DNA from: Sphingomonas sp. S-NIH.Pt15_0812
GTDB taxonomy: Bacteria > Pseudomonadota > Alphaproteobacteria > Sphingomonadales > Sphingomonadaceae
Direction: 5' to 3'
DNA: 64,000 bases
NCBI RefSeq assembly: GCF_003951315.1
Contig: NZ_QLJH01000010.1
Span: 62,001 to 126,000 of the forward strand
Below are positions 35,589 to 44,930 of this stretch, piece after piece. The notes beneath the pieces are model-generated. The model saw nothing but the letters and a program-made list of their open reading frames with translations, was not told where the DNA came from and did no database searches. The first letter of the stretch is position 1. Each line of letters begins with the position of its first letter. The position numbers were made by a program, and so were the translations under genes.

Positions 35589-36293
35589 GTGACCTCGTTC
35601 CTGTCCCGCATCCCGTCGGCTGCCCTCTTCGGCGCGCTGGTCCCGCTATCCCAAACGGCGGCGGCGCAGACGCAGGACGGGCAGATCTGGTTCCAGATCA
35701 ACACCGCGGTGCCGGTGGCCAAGCGCACCCGCGTGACGCTGGAGCAGATCGCGCGGGTCAGCGAACGGCAGGACGGGCTCTACCAGTCCGAATTCGGCGT
35801 GCTGGTGTCGCGCAAGCTGGTGCGCGGGCTGGAACTGGGGGTCGGCTATCGCAAGGTCGGCGCGCATAACGGCAGCAGCGGCACCAACGAGGACCGGTTG
35901 CGCCAGCAGCTGGTCGGCAGCTTCGGCCCCTTCGCGACCCGGTTCCGCATCGACGAGCGTTTCAGCACGCAGTCCGGCGGGGTCGGCATCCGCATCCGCC
36001 CGCTGATCCGCTACAATTACAAGCTGGGACCGCCCGGCCTGGCGCTGTTCGCCAGCCATGAAAGCTTCTACCTGCCCAATTCCACCCGCTGGGGCCAGCG
36101 CAGCGGCTATGAGCGGATGCGCAACATCGTCGGGGCGACGCTGCCCATCGGGACCGAGGCCTCGCTCGATATCGGCTATCTCAACCAGTATCGCCCGGGA
36201 CGCGGCGGCCGGCCGGGACAGATGGATCATGCGCTGACCACGCAGCTGACCATCAACCTGCACGATCTGAGCTTCCCCTCGCTCCACGACTGA
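35589..36293 (+). CDS. DUF2490-family outer-membrane protein
   Basis: A 234-residue exported protein with a signal peptide ending TAAAQ. It has alternating beta-strand pattern (QIWFQINTAVPVAKRTRVTL, then GLELGVGYRKVG and RIRPLIRYNYKLG) consistent with a small outer-membrane barrel of the DUF2490 type. GTG at 35589 is the start, with only a weak upstream site. It is divergent from the TonB receptor and upstream of the halogenase-like gene (106-base gap), perhaps acting with them in uptake or envelope function (inference). Confidence 0.75.
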   Translation: MTSFLSRIPSAALFGALVPLSQTAAAQTQDGQIWFQINTAVPVAKRTRVTLEQIARVSERQDGLYQSEFGVLVSRKLVRGLELGVGYRKVGAHNGSSGTNEDRLRQQLVGSFGPFATRFRIDERFSTQSGGVGIRIRPLIRYNYKLGPPGLALFASHESFYLPNSTRWGQRSGYERMRNIVGATLPIGTEASLDIGYLNQYRPGRGGRPGQMDHALTTQLTINLHDLSFPSLHD

Positions 36294-36399
36294 CCGCGCC
36301 CGACCGCGCCGGGGCGCGGCACGCACGCCACGGGGGGCCAGGGGGCGGGCAGGGGCTTCCAACGCACGTTAAGGACCATTATCGCCTGCTGGACGGGCC

Positions 36400-37977
36400 A
36401 TGGCGGATGTCCCGGTGAAAGGGGCAGGCGGCCGGATGCTGCACGACATGGGTGCGAGGGTGGATGACGAGACGGCGCGCGGGGACGATCCGCGCGGGCC
36501 GCTTCGCTCGATCGTGATCGTCGGCGGCGGCCTCGCCGGCTGGATGGCGGCGGCGCAACTCGCGCGCCAGCTGGAAAGCGTGTCGATCACCATCGTCGAG
36601 GCGCCCGAGGACCAGGTGGCCGGCACCGCCGAGGCGACGACGCCCACGATCCGGGCCTATCTGCGCGGGATCGGCGTCGCCGAGCAGGAGGTGATCGCCG
36701 CCTGCCAGGGCACTGCCCGGCTGGGCACCGAGTTCGTCGACTGGCGCGGTCCCGGCCGACGCTTCTTCCACCCCTTCGGCCAATACGGGATGCGGTCGCG
36801 CGGCGTCGCCTTCCACCATTATTGGCGCAAGCTGCGCGCGGCCGGCCACGAGCTGCCGATCGCCGAACTCTGCCTGGCGAGCGCCATGGCCCGCTATGAC
36901 CGGTTCATGCTGCCGAGCGACCGGCCGGAACAGGATCTGCTGGCCTTCGATTGGGGGCTGCATCTGGATGCCGGCCTGTTCGCCCGCTTCCTGATGCGGC
37001 GGGCGATCGCGCAAGGCGTCGTCCATGTCGATGCCGGGGTCAGCCATGTCCATGTCGAACACGGCCTGATCCGCGCGGTCGACACGGCGGGCGGCCGTAC
37101 GATCACCGGCGACCTGTTCCTCGACTGCACCGGCCCCCGCTCACGACTGCTCGGCCGCGCATTGGAGACGCCGTTCGAGGATTGGAGCAACCTGCTGCCC
37201 TGCGACCGGGTGGTGACGGTTCCCTGTGTCCGCACCGGGCCGCTCCATCCCTACACGCGCAGCACCGCCCGGCCCGCGGGTTGGCAATGGCGAATCCCGC
37301 TCCAGAACCGGATCGGCAACGGCCATGTCTATAGCAGCCGGCATCTGTCGGACGATGCGGCGGCGGCGGCGCTGACCGGCTGGCTGGAGGGCGAGGCGAT
37401 GGCCGAACCGCAGCTGCTGCGCATGCGCGCCGGTCGCCGGACCCGCGCCTGGGCGGGCAATTGCGTGGCGCTGGGCGAGGCGGCGGGTTTCCTGGAGCCG
37501 CTGGAGTCGACCAGCCTCGCCCTGATCCAGAGCGGGATCGAGCGGTTGCTCGCGCTTTTCCCCGATCGCGGGTGCGCGCCTGCGCTGGCGGACGAATATA
37601 ACCGCGTCACCGCGCTGGAATATGACCGGCTGCGTGACTTCCTGGTGCTGCATTATGCCGCCAATGCCCGGCACGGCGAAGCCTTTTGGGACGAGCGTCG
37701 CGGCACCGCGCTGCCGCCGATGCTGGCGCACAAGCTGCGCCTGTTCCGCGCGCGCGGCCATCTGGTCCAATATGATGGCGAAACGTTCGGGGATTCGAGC
37801 TGGCTGTCCCTCTATGCCGGCCTCGGTGTCGAGGCGACGGCGCATGATCCGATGGCCGACCATTTCTCCGTCGACGATGTGCAGGCGGCGATCACGCGGA
37901 TGAAGGCGTCAATCGCCGACACGGTGGCGCTGGCCGAGCCACACGAGACGTTCCTGGCGCGGGCGGTGCGGGACTGA
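36400..37977 (+). CDS. Tryptophan-halogenase-family flavoprotein with substituted catalytic lysine
   Basis: A 525-residue protein of the flavin-dependent tryptophan 7-halogenase family. It has the FAD motif IVIVGGGLAGWMAAAQ near residues 38-53, WQWRIP at 295-300 (the WxWxIP fingerprint) and EPLESTSLALIQSG near 366, which includes the conserved Glu-Ser pair. At the position of PrnA Lys79 (family FK within xFKxxIxF) this protein reads TARLGTEF, with Arg107. The lysine that directs HOCl is therefore absent, so halogenation is doubtful. The N-terminus has about 35 extra residues. It lies next to TonB receptor and DUF2490 genes, as many such family members do. The true reaction is unknown. Confidence 0.85.
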   Translation: MADVPVKGAGGRMLHDMGARVDDETARGDDPRGPLRSIVIVGGGLAGWMAAAQLARQLESVSITIVEAPEDQVAGTAEATTPTIRAYLRGIGVAEQEVIAACQGTARLGTEFVDWRGPGRRFFHPFGQYGMRSRGVAFHHYWRKLRAAGHELPIAELCLASAMARYDRFMLPSDRPEQDLLAFDWGLHLDAGLFARFLMRRAIAQGVVHVDAGVSHVHVEHGLIRAVDTAGGRTITGDLFLDCTGPRSRLLGRALETPFEDWSNLLPCDRVVTVPCVRTGPLHPYTRSTARPAGWQWRIPLQNRIGNGHVYSSRHLSDDAAAAALTGWLEGEAMAEPQLLRMRAGRRTRAWAGNCVALGEAAGFLEPLESTSLALIQSGIERLLALFPDRGCAPALADEYNRVTALEYDRLRDFLVLHYAANARHGEAFWDERRGTALPPMLAHKLRLFRARGHLVQYDGETFGDSSWLSLYAGLGVEATAHDPMADHFSVDDVQAAITRMKASIADTVALAEPHETFLARAVRD

Positions 37978-38100
37978 ACGGGGCGGCGTGCGAAGAAGGG
38001 GCTGGCAACGAAGGCCGCCCCGCCATCGCGGCCACACGCGATCGCGCCACTGGCGGCTCAGCGCCTGGGACGATCGGATAGTCGTGCTGTGGGATAGTCC

Positions 38101-38174
38101 TGGATGCCCCGTGAGGATTCGAACCTCAATTGACGGAGTCAGAGTCCGTAGTCTTACCTTTAGACGACGGGGCA
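38101..38174 (-). tRNA. tRNA-Gln (anticodon CUG)
   Basis: A complete cloverleaf on the minus strand. The acceptor TGCCCCG pairs with CGGGGCA, the anticodon stem ACGGA/TCCGT encloses loop CTCTGAC with anticodon CTG, and the T-arm is TGAGG-TTCGAAT-CCTCA. The U1-A72 pair is typical of glutamine tRNAs. The discriminator is T, and CCA is encoded at 38103-38101. It reads CAG codons, which dominate in this GC-rich genome. Confidence 0.93.
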
Positions 38175-38319
38175 ACCGGAGGCGGCCATCTAGGCGGTGG
38201 CGCCAAGCCTGTCAACAGTGCTTGTGAGCGGCCCCGCGCATCGCTACGTTGCAAGGCAAGCACCGAGCGGTCGGCAACGGCCGTGACGGCAGAACACGAA
38301 CACGAAAGTATCACGGCTC

Positions 38320-39354
38320 ATGGGGAATTTCGCCCGACAGCCGTACCGGCAGGCGCATCCTGCCCGTCCGGCGCCGACCCGGCCGCCCCGCGGCCGATGG
38401 GCGGACGCGCAGGCCTATGCCGCGCTCGATCTCGGCACCAATAATTGCCGCCTGTTGATCGCCCGGCCCCAGGGCGGCGGATTCGCGGTGGTCGACGCCT
38501 TTTCGCGAATCGTCCGGCTGGGCGAGGGGCTGGCCGCCAGCGGCCGGCTGAGCGACGCGGCGATCGACCGCACCATCGCCGCGCTTCGCGTCTGCGCCGA
38601 CAAGCTGAAGCGCCGCAACGTCGTCCTCGCCCGCTCCGTCGCGACCGAGGCGTGCCGGCGCGCCATCAACGGCACCGACTTCATCGAGCGCGCCCATGCC
38701 GAAACCGGCATCCGGCTGGACATCATCACCGCCGAGGAGGAGGCGCGGCTGGCGGTGCTCGGCTGCCATGCGCTGATCGAGCCCGGCTCCGACCCGGCGC
38801 TGGTGTTCGACATCGGCGGCGGATCGACCGAACTGGTGCTGGTCGACACGGGCGGGGTCGTGCCGCGCGTGCTGGACTGGCATTCCATGCCCTGGGGCGT
38901 GGTGTCGCTGACCGAGAGCGCCGGGGGCAGCGACGATGCCGAGGGCCGCGCTGCCGCCTATACGCGGATGCGGACGCTGGCGACGGAGGGGATGGCGCGA
39001 TTCGCCGCGCGCCTGCCGCGGGTCGAGCGGCCGCGCCTGCTCGGCACCAGCGGCACCGTGACGACGCTGGGGAGCGTCCATCTGGGCCTCAGCCATTATG
39101 ACCGCAACACCGTCGACGGGCTGATCGCACCGGCGGCGGCGATGCGGGAGATCAGCCGGTCGATCGCCGCCAAGTCGCTGGCGGAGCGCGCCCAGATCCC
39201 CTGTATCGGCAACGAGCGCGCCGATCTGGTCGTGGCGGGCTGCGCGATCCTCGAAACGATCCTCGACCTTTGGCCCGCCGAGCGGCTAGGCATCGCCGAC
39301 CGGGGGATCCGCGAGGGCATCCTCCGCCGATTGATGGGGGAGACGACACCATGA
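38320..39354 (+). CDS. Ppx/GppA-family phosphatase (exopolyphosphatase or pppGpp phosphohydrolase)
   Basis: A 344-residue actin-fold phosphatase. It has the phosphate-1 motif YAALDLGTNNCRLLIA near residue 33, EEEARLAVLG (the conserved glutamate region) and phosphate-2 FDIGGGSTELVLVD, and later LLGTSGTVTTL. An Arg/Pro-rich 30-residue N-terminal stretch precedes the domain. It lacks the C-terminal HD-like domain of E. coli Ppx/GppA, as is usual for short alphaproteobacterial forms. It overlaps rlmE as ATGA, so the two are probably co-translated. Confidence 0.88.
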   Translation: MGNFARQPYRQAHPARPAPTRPPRGRWADAQAYAALDLGTNNCRLLIARPQGGGFAVVDAFSRIVRLGEGLAASGRLSDAAIDRTIAALRVCADKLKRRNVVLARSVATEACRRAINGTDFIERAHAETGIRLDIITAEEEARLAVLGCHALIEPGSDPALVFDIGGGSTELVLVDTGGVVPRVLDWHSMPWGVVSLTESAGGSDDAEGRAAAYTRMRTLATEGMARFAARLPRVERPRLLGTSGTVTTLGSVHLGLSHYDRNTVDGLIAPAAAMREISRSIAAKSLAERAQIPCIGNERADLVVAGCAILETILDLWPAERLGIADRGIREGILRRLMGETTP

Positions 39355-40058
39355 GCCGCGGAGGAATGAGCGGGCGCCAGCGGGTGCGCACCGCGCGCGG
39401 GCGCACGGCGGCGTCGACGCGCTGGCTGGAGCGCCAGTTGAACGACCCCTATGTGCGCCGCGCCAAGGCGGAGGGCTATCGCAGTCGCGCCGCCTACAAG
39501 CTGCTGGAGCTGGACGAGCGGTTCGGCCTGTTGAAGGGCGTGAAGCGCGTCGTCGATCTGGGCATCGCGCCGGGCGGCTGGACGCAGGTCGTGCGCCGCC
39601 GGGCGCCGGGGGCGCGGGTGGTCGGCATCGACCTGTTGCCGGTCGATCCGATCGACGAGGTGACGATCTTCCAGATGGACTTCATGGCCGACGAGGCGCC
39701 GGGCGCGTTGATCGACGCACTGGGCGGCGCGCCCGACCTGGTGCTGTCGGACATGGCGGCGAACACGGTCGGCCATGCGCAGACCGACGCGCTGCGCACC
39801 ATGGCGCTGGTCGAGACGGCGCATCTCTTCGCCTGCGACGTGCTGCGGCCGGGCGGCGCGTTCGTCGCCAAGGTGTTCGCGGGCGGGGCCGATTCGACGC
39901 TGGTCGCGGAGATGAAGCGCAACTTCGCCACCGTGAAACATGCCAAGCCGCCCGCCAGCCGCAAGGGTTCGGTGGAGTGGTTCGTGATCGCGCAGGGGTT
40001 CAAGGGCCGTGCGGCGGAGAGCGAGGCGGAGGCGGAGCCGGAATCCTCGGAGGATTGA
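39351..40058 (+). CDS. rlmE: 23S rRNA (uridine-2'-O)-methyltransferase RlmE
   Basis: Methylates U2552 in the A loop of 23S rRNA. The 235-residue product has YRSRAAYKLLELDERFGLL, the SAM motif VVDLGIAPGGWTQVV, LVLSDMAANTVGHAQTD with the catalytic aspartate, and the lysine motif GGAFVAKVFAGG. A short acidic tail (ESEAEAEPESSED) is unremarkable. The ATG at 39351 overlaps the upstream phosphatase by 4 bases. Confidence 0.95.
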   Translation: MSRGGMSGRQRVRTARGRTAASTRWLERQLNDPYVRRAKAEGYRSRAAYKLLELDERFGLLKGVKRVVDLGIAPGGWTQVVRRRAPGARVVGIDLLPVDPIDEVTIFQMDFMADEAPGALIDALGGAPDLVLSDMAANTVGHAQTDALRTMALVETAHLFACDVLRPGGAFVAKVFAGGADSTLVAEMKRNFATVKHAKPPASRKGSVEWFVIAQGFKGRAAESEAEAEPESSED

Positions 40059-40125
40059 GGGGCGGCGGGCCGAGGGCGTCGCGCGATCGGCTGGCTCGCC
40101 TCTTGCGCCACCCCGGCCAGGGCGA

Positions 40126-40141
40126 GACCTTCGCGAAGGTC
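40126..40141. repeat. Perfect 16-base palindrome downstream of rlmE
   Basis: GACCTTCGCGAAGGTC is a perfect palindrome in the convergent gap between rlmE and the mitofilin-like gene. It could act as a weak terminator hairpin, but no T-run follows. Confidence 0.4.
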
Positions 40142-40233
40142 GCCACCGTGCGCTTGGACACCCTGGTCTGCCGGATTTCTGCAACGGCTCCCCCTTCACC
40201 GTGCCGATGACGGGAAGGGGGTTCGAACGCGCC

Positions 40234-41160
40234 TTATGACGTGACGGTGCTGGTCACCGGTCCGTCCGCCGGCTGGGCATCGTCGTCCTGCGGCGCGACC
40301 ATCATCCTGGGCTGGGGCTGCGCGCCCTGGGCCTGGCCCAGGATCGCCGCCGTCTCCAGCACGTCGAGCGCCTGGTGGACGAGCAGGTAGCGATGCGCCG
40401 CCGCCATCCAGCCGCTGGCGGCATCCGCCCCCGGCAGGCGGGCGATCTCGGCGCGGGCCGCCTCGACCCGGCCATCGGCAAGCAGCCCGCGCGCGCGCGC
40501 GATCCGGTCCGCCGGGCGGGTCGAGGGCGCATTTTCGGGCCGCAGCACGACCAGGCTGCCCAGTTCGCGGCGGATATCCTGCCACCAGCCGTCGCTGGCC
40601 GGCGCGGCGAGCGACGGGGCCAGCGAGTCGAGTCCCTGACGCAGATCCTCGATCGTCACCGGCGTGCGGGCGGCCTGGATCACCACCGACACGGCGCGCG
40701 GCTGCGCCTGGCCGAAGCGGGTGCGGAGCTGTTCCTCCAGATAGCCGAGCGGGGCACCGCGATCGATCGCGCGGCGCGCGGCGAAGGCGACCATCAGCGC
40801 CTCGGCACGCGTCGCCTGCGCACCGGCGGCGGCGGCATCGGTGGAGACGGCGGCGGCGCGGGCCTCCAGCGCCGAAAGCTGCGCGGCGAGCGCGGCCTCG
40901 CGCGTCACCAGCGTTGCCGGATCGATCGCGGGGGCGCCGGTGACGCCGACGGGCGGCGCGGGCTGGTAATGGCTGGCCAGCGCCTCGCCCCGTTCCGCGG
41001 CGGCGGCGGTGCTGGCCTTGCTGGCGAACAAACTGGTGGTGCGCGCCAGATAGGCGACGGCCGCGCCGCCGCCGACAAAGGCGATCACGACCAGCACGAG
41101 CGCCAGCCAAAGGCGCGATATCCGCGATCGCGGCGGATCGGTGGGCGCGTAGCTGCTCAT
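40234..41160 (-). CDS. Mitofilin/Mic60-like inner-membrane protein (COG4223 type)
   Basis: A 308-residue protein with a short cytosolic N-terminus, one membrane helix (about residues 16-38) and an Ala-rich coiled-coil stretch (about 60-125). A C-terminal helical domain follows, with RAIDRGAPLGYLEEQLRTRF and a late RGLLADGRVEAARAEIARLP. This layout, and its place directly after hemC-hemD, matches the alphaproteobacterial homologues of mitochondrial Mic60 that shape intracytoplasmic membranes. It is shorter than many of them. The hemX-like uroporphyrin label is an alternative name given to such genes. The gap to hemD is 33 bases. Confidence 0.7.
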   Translation of the reverse strand: MSSYAPTDPPRSRISRLWLALVLVVIAFVGGGAAVAYLARTTSLFASKASTAAAAERGEALASHYQPAPPVGVTGAPAIDPATLVTREAALAAQLSALEARAAAVSTDAAAAGAQATRAEALMVAFAARRAIDRGAPLGYLEEQLRTRFGQAQPRAVSVVIQAARTPVTIEDLRQGLDSLAPSLAAPASDGWWQDIRRELGSLVVLRPENAPSTRPADRIARARGLLADGRVEAARAEIARLPGADAASGWMAAAHRYLLVHQALDVLETAAILGQAQGAQPQPRMMVAPQDDDAQPADGPVTSTVTS

Positions 41161-41193
41161 CGCCTGCCTCTATCCCCGCAGCGGGCGATGCGG

Positions 41194-41838
41194 TCAATCG
41201 GCAAGCGCGATGGCCGCCGCCAGCAAGGCGTCCTCTTCCGGCACGGCGACCGCCGTGGAGCGGCCCCAGCCGGGGCCGGCGGCGGTCAGGATGGCGGGGC
41301 TGAGCGCGGCGAGGCGGATGCGGGCGCGGTCCACGCCGCCCGCCGCCAGCGCCCGCGCCGCGCGGGCCGAATGGAGCAATGCGACGCTGCCCGACAATCC
41401 GGCCCAGTCCGCCGGCGTCACCGGCCGCGGGTCGGCGGCATAGACGGTGATCGCGGTCACGCCCGGCACCGCCATGCGCTCGCGCCCGGCCAGATGGAGC
41501 AGGCGGGTCTCGCCACGATCCGCGGTCAGTGCCGCCACGCCCGCCGCACCGGTCCGCACCACGCGTAGGCCCGCCGCGCGCGCCGCCGCCGCCGTCGCCG
41601 ATCCCACCGCCCAGACCGGCAGGCGGGCGAGCGACGTGGCGGCGATGTCCGCGTGGCGGACGGCATTGGCGCTGGTCAGCACCAGCGCGTCGAAACCGGC
41701 CGGGTCGGGCGGTGTCCAGGCGACGGGGACGATGGCGAAGAGCGGACGGCGAATCACTGTTGCGCCCAATGCGGCGAGCCGATCGGCGGTGCGTCCATTG
41801 CCCGGTTCCGGGCGGAGCACCGCGATCGGCCGGGTCAC
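41194..41838 (-). CDS. hemD: Uroporphyrinogen-III synthase HemD
   Basis: Closes and inverts ring D of hydroxymethylbilane. The family is poorly conserved. Supporting features are the N-terminal IAVLRPEPGNGRTADRLAAL, FDALVLTSANAVRH, TRLLHLAGRERM and VAVPEEDALLAAAI near the end, with 214 residues, plus position directly after hemC. The start is GTG at 41838, overlapping the hemC stop as GTGA. Its product also feeds the cobalamin branch encoded earlier in this window. Confidence 0.87.
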   Translation of the reverse strand: MTRPIAVLRPEPGNGRTADRLAALGATVIRRPLFAIVPVAWTPPDPAGFDALVLTSANAVRHADIAATSLARLPVWAVGSATAAAARAAGLRVVRTGAAGVAALTADRGETRLLHLAGRERMAVPGVTAITVYAADPRPVTPADWAGLSGSVALLHSARAARALAAGGVDRARIRLAALSPAILTAAGPGWGRSTAVAVPEEDALLAAAIALAD

Positions 41839-42746
41839 GCCCCGAACAAGCGGCGCACAGGATCGGGCGCGCGGGCGAGCAGATCGGCGGCCAGGCGGTC
41901 GCCCAGCGGCTCGCCGACCGCGCCCTCCACCGCCCCCTCGACCGAATGCACGCCATCCTCCGACAGCAGTTCGGCGCGCAGCGACAGCGTCTCGCCCGCA
42001 AGGCTCGCCAGCGCCGCGACCGGCGAGTGGCAGTCGGCACGGAGCGCGGCGAGCAGCGCGCGTTCGGCGGCGACGCAGACATGGGTCGGCGCGTCGTCGA
42101 TCGCGGCCAGCCGGACCAGCGCGGTGGAGTCCGCGCGCCGCACCTCGATGCCGACCGCCCCTTGCGCGGGCGCGGGGAGCATCAGGTCGGTCGGCACCGC
42201 GACGCCGACCTCGCCCCGGCCCAGGCGGTCGAGTCCGGCAGCGGCGAGCAGCGTCGCGTCGACCTCGCCCGCGGCCAGCTTGGCGAGCCGCGTCTCGACA
42301 TTGCCGCGCAGCAGGACGACGTTCAGGTCCGGCCGGTGGCGCAGCATCTGCGCGCGGCGGCGCGGGCTGCTGGTGCCCAGCGTCGCATGGAGGGGCAGGT
42401 CGACGGGCGAAGTCGCGCCGATCAGGCGGTCGCGGACATCGGCGCGCGGCAGCATCGCGGCGATCGCGATCGCATCCGGGCGCACCGTCTCGACATCCTT
42501 CATCGAATGGACCGCCGCGTCGATCTCCTCGCCGAGGAGCGCGCGGTCGAGTTCCTTGGTCCACAGCGCCTTGCCGCCGATCTCGGCGAGCGCACGGTCC
42601 TGCACCCGGTCGCCGGTGGTGCGGATCACCACCAGCTCCACCTGGTCGCGCGACCAGCCATGCGCGGCGCATAGCGCGTCACGCACCATGTTCGCCTGGG
42701 TGAGCGCCAGCGGCGAACCGCGCGTGCCGAGCCGGAACCGGATCAT
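41835..42746 (-). CDS. hemC: Porphobilinogen deaminase (hydroxymethylbilane synthase) HemC
   Basis: Polymerises four porphobilinogens. The 303-residue protein has FRLGTRGSPLALTQANMV at the N-terminus, HSMKDVE, GTSSPRRRAQML, RGNVETRLAKL and the cofactor cysteine in ALRADCHSPVAAL, all conserved. It is transcribed divergently from tsaD. The hemC-hemD-mitofilin-like order is conserved in alphaproteobacteria. Confidence 0.96.
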   Translation of the reverse strand: MIRFRLGTRGSPLALTQANMVRDALCAAHGWSRDQVELVVIRTTGDRVQDRALAEIGGKALWTKELDRALLGEEIDAAVHSMKDVETVRPDAIAIAAMLPRADVRDRLIGATSPVDLPLHATLGTSSPRRRAQMLRHRPDLNVVLLRGNVETRLAKLAAGEVDATLLAAAGLDRLGRGEVGVAVPTDLMLPAPAQGAVGIEVRRADSTALVRLAAIDDAPTHVCVAAERALLAALRADCHSPVAALASLAGETLSLRAELLSEDGVHSVEGAVEGAVGEPLGDRLAADLLARAPDPVRRLFGA

Positions 42747-42828
42747 CCCGCCCGCCTAGCCGCTGGCCCGACCGCTGGGCAAGAGGGGACGTTTCCCCTT
42801 CGCCGCGAATGGTTCTACAGGGGGAGCC

Positions 42829-43854
42829 ATGCTGATCCTTGGCCTAGAATCCTCCTGCGACGAGACGGCGGCGGCGCTGGTCACCGGCGACCGTCGCGTG
42901 CTGGCGCATCGCCTCGCCGGGCAGGAGGCGGCGCACGCCCCCTATGGCGGCGTCGTCCCCGAAATCGCCGCGCGCGCGCATGTCGAGGCGCTGGAGCCGC
43001 TGATTGCGGCGACGCTGGACGATGCCGGCGTGACCCTGGACCAGGTCGATGCGATCGCCGCCACCGCCGGGCCGGGCCTGATCGGCGGGGTGATGGTCGG
43101 GCTGGTGACCGGCAAGGCGCTGGCCCATGCCACGGGCAAGCCGCTGGTCGCGGTCAACCATCTGGAGGGCCATGCCCTCAGCCCGCGCCTGTCCGATCCC
43201 GATCTGGCCTTTCCCTATCTGCTGCTGCTGGTGTCGGGCGGCCATTGCCAGTTGCTGCTGGTCGAGGGGGTCGGCCGCTACAAGCGGCTGGCGACGACGA
43301 TCGACGACGCGGCGGGAGAGGCGTTCGACAAGACCGCCAAGCTGTTGAAGCTGGGCTTCCCCGGCGGTCCGGCGGTGGAGCGGGCGGCGGCCCTGGGCGA
43401 TCCGAAGGCGGTGCCGCTGCCGCGTCCGCTGAAGGGCGCGGCCGAGCCGCATTTCTCCTTCGCCGGGCTGAAGAGCGCGGTGGCGCGCGCGGTCGGGCAA
43501 TATTCCGCGGAGGATCTGGCCGCGTCCTTCCAGGCGGCGGTGGTCGACTGCCTGATCGACCGCACCACGCGCGCGCTCCAGGCCGCGCCCGATGCCGGGA
43601 CGCTGGTGGTGGCGGGCGGCGTCGCGGCGAACGGCGCGGTGCGCACGGCGCTGGAGGCGCTGGCGACGGCGCATGGCCGCCGCTTCGTCGCGCCGCCGCT
43701 CTGGCTATGCACCGACAATGCGGCGATGATCGCCTGGGCGGGCGCGGAGCGGTTCGCCGCCGGCCTGACCGATCCGCTCGACCTGCCGGCGCGACCGCGC
43801 TGGCCGCTCGACCCGGCGGCGGAGGCGGTGCGTGGCGCGGGAGTGAAGGCATGA
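42829..43854 (+). CDS. tsaD: tRNA N6-adenosine threonylcarbamoyltransferase TsaD
   Basis: Catalytic subunit for t6A37 modification of ANN-decoding tRNAs. It starts [18 protein letters not shown] and has the metal-binding histidines in [13 protein letters not shown], then [13 protein letters not shown] and [12 protein letters not shown]. The product is 341 residues. The ribosome site GGGGGAG is well placed. gpsA follows with an ATGA overlap, a frequent pairing. Confidence 0.97.
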   Translation: MLILGLESSCDETAAALVTGDRRVLAHRLAGQEAAHAPYGGVVPEIAARAHVEALEPLIAATLDDAGVTLDQVDAIAATAGPGLIGGVMVGLVTGKALAHATGKPLVAVNHLEGHALSPRLSDPDLAFPYLLLLVSGGHCQLLLVEGVGRYKRLATTIDDAAGEAFDKTAKLLKLGFPGGPAVERAAALGDPKAVPLPRPLKGAAEPHFSFAGLKSAVARAVGQYSAEDLAASFQAAVVDCLIDRTTRALQAAPDAGTLVVAGGVAANGAVRTALEALATAHGRRFVAPPLWLCTDNAAMIAWAGAERFAAGLTDPLDLPARPRWPLDPAAEAVRGAGVKA

Positions 43855-44828
43855 GGATCGGGGTGATCGGCGGCGGCGCCTGGGGCACCGCGCTGGCGCA
43901 GGTGGCGGCGCATGGCGGGCGCGAGGTGCTGCTCTGGGCGCGCGAGCCGGAGGTGGTGGACAGCGTCACCGCCGATCGGCGCAACCATCTGTTCCTGCCC
44001 GGCATCGATCTGGCCCCGACGATCCGCGCAACGGGGGTGCTCGCCGACCTGGCCGAGGTCGACGCGCTGCTGGTGGTCGCGCCGGCGCAGCATGTCGGCG
44101 CGGTGCTGGCCGAAACGCCGGTCGGTCGCCGCCCGCTGGTGCTGTGCGCCAAGGGGATCGAGGCGGGCAGCCGGCGGCTGGTCGGCGAGGTGGCGCGCGC
44201 CGTCCACCGCCACGCGCCGATCGCGGTGCTGTCCGGCCCGACCTTCGCGCATGAGGTGGCGCGCGGATTGCCGACGGCGGTGACCCTGGCCTGCGAGGAC
44301 GAAGGCTTGCGCGCGGCGCTGGCGGAGCGGATCGCCGCGCCGCATTTCCGGCCCTATGGCTCCAGCGACGTGACCGGCGCGGAGATCGGCGGCGCGGTGA
44401 AGAACGTGCTGGCGATCGGCTGCGGCGTGGTCGAGGGCGCCGGGCTGGGCCAGAATGCGCGCGCCGCGCTGATCGCGCGCGGCTTTGCCGAGATGACCCG
44501 GTTCGGCCTGGCGCGCGGCGCGCGGGCGGAGACGCTGGCGGGATTGTCGGGACTGGGCGACCTGGTGCTGACCTGTTCCTCGACCAGCAGCCGCAACTTC
44601 TCGCTGGGCGTCGGCCTGGGGCGGGGCGAGCCGGCCGCGTCGCTGCTCGCCGACCGGCGGACGGTGGCGGAGGGGGCGTTCACCGCGCCGGTGCTGGCCC
44701 AGGCGGCGCGCGAGGCGGGGGTCGACATGCCGGTGACCGACGCGGTCTGCCGCCTGCTGGACGGCGCGGGCGCGACCGAGGTGATCGGCGCGCTCCTCGC
44801 CCGTCCGCTGCGCGACGAGGGGGTTTGA
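43851..44828 (+). CDS. gpsA: NAD(P)H-dependent glycerol-3-phosphate dehydrogenase GpsA
   Basis: Makes sn-glycerol 3-phosphate for phospholipids. The 325-residue protein begins [20 protein letters not shown] (cofactor loop) and has [22 protein letters not shown], the catalytic lysine region [19 protein letters not shown] and [20 protein letters not shown]. The ATG at 43851 overlaps the tsaD stop by 4 bases. Confidence 0.97.
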   Translation: MRIGVIGGGAWGTALAQVAAHGGREVLLWAREPEVVDSVTADRRNHLFLPGIDLAPTIRATGVLADLAEVDALLVVAPAQHVGAVLAETPVGRRPLVLCAKGIEAGSRRLVGEVARAVHRHAPIAVLSGPTFAHEVARGLPTAVTLACEDEGLRAALAERIAAPHFRPYGSSDVTGAEIGGAVKNVLAIGCGVVEGAGLGQNARAALIARGFAEMTRFGLARGARAETLAGLSGLGDLVLTCSSTSSRNFSLGVGLGRGEPAASLLADRRTVAEGAFTAPVLAQAAREAGVDMPVTDAVCRLLDGAGATEVIGALLARPLRDEGV

Positions 44829-44930
44829 AGAGGGACGTGCCAAGCGCGCGAAGCGGTGACGCAAGCGGCCAGGCCGGTTTGCGTGTCCGCGCCTTTATGG
44901 TTCGATGACAGGGCCGCGACCTCCGCTCGG

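Noticed and set aside
38101..38174. tRNA as an integration site for a mobile island
   Set aside because: There is no integrase, no duplicated tRNA end, and housekeeping genes lie on both sides.
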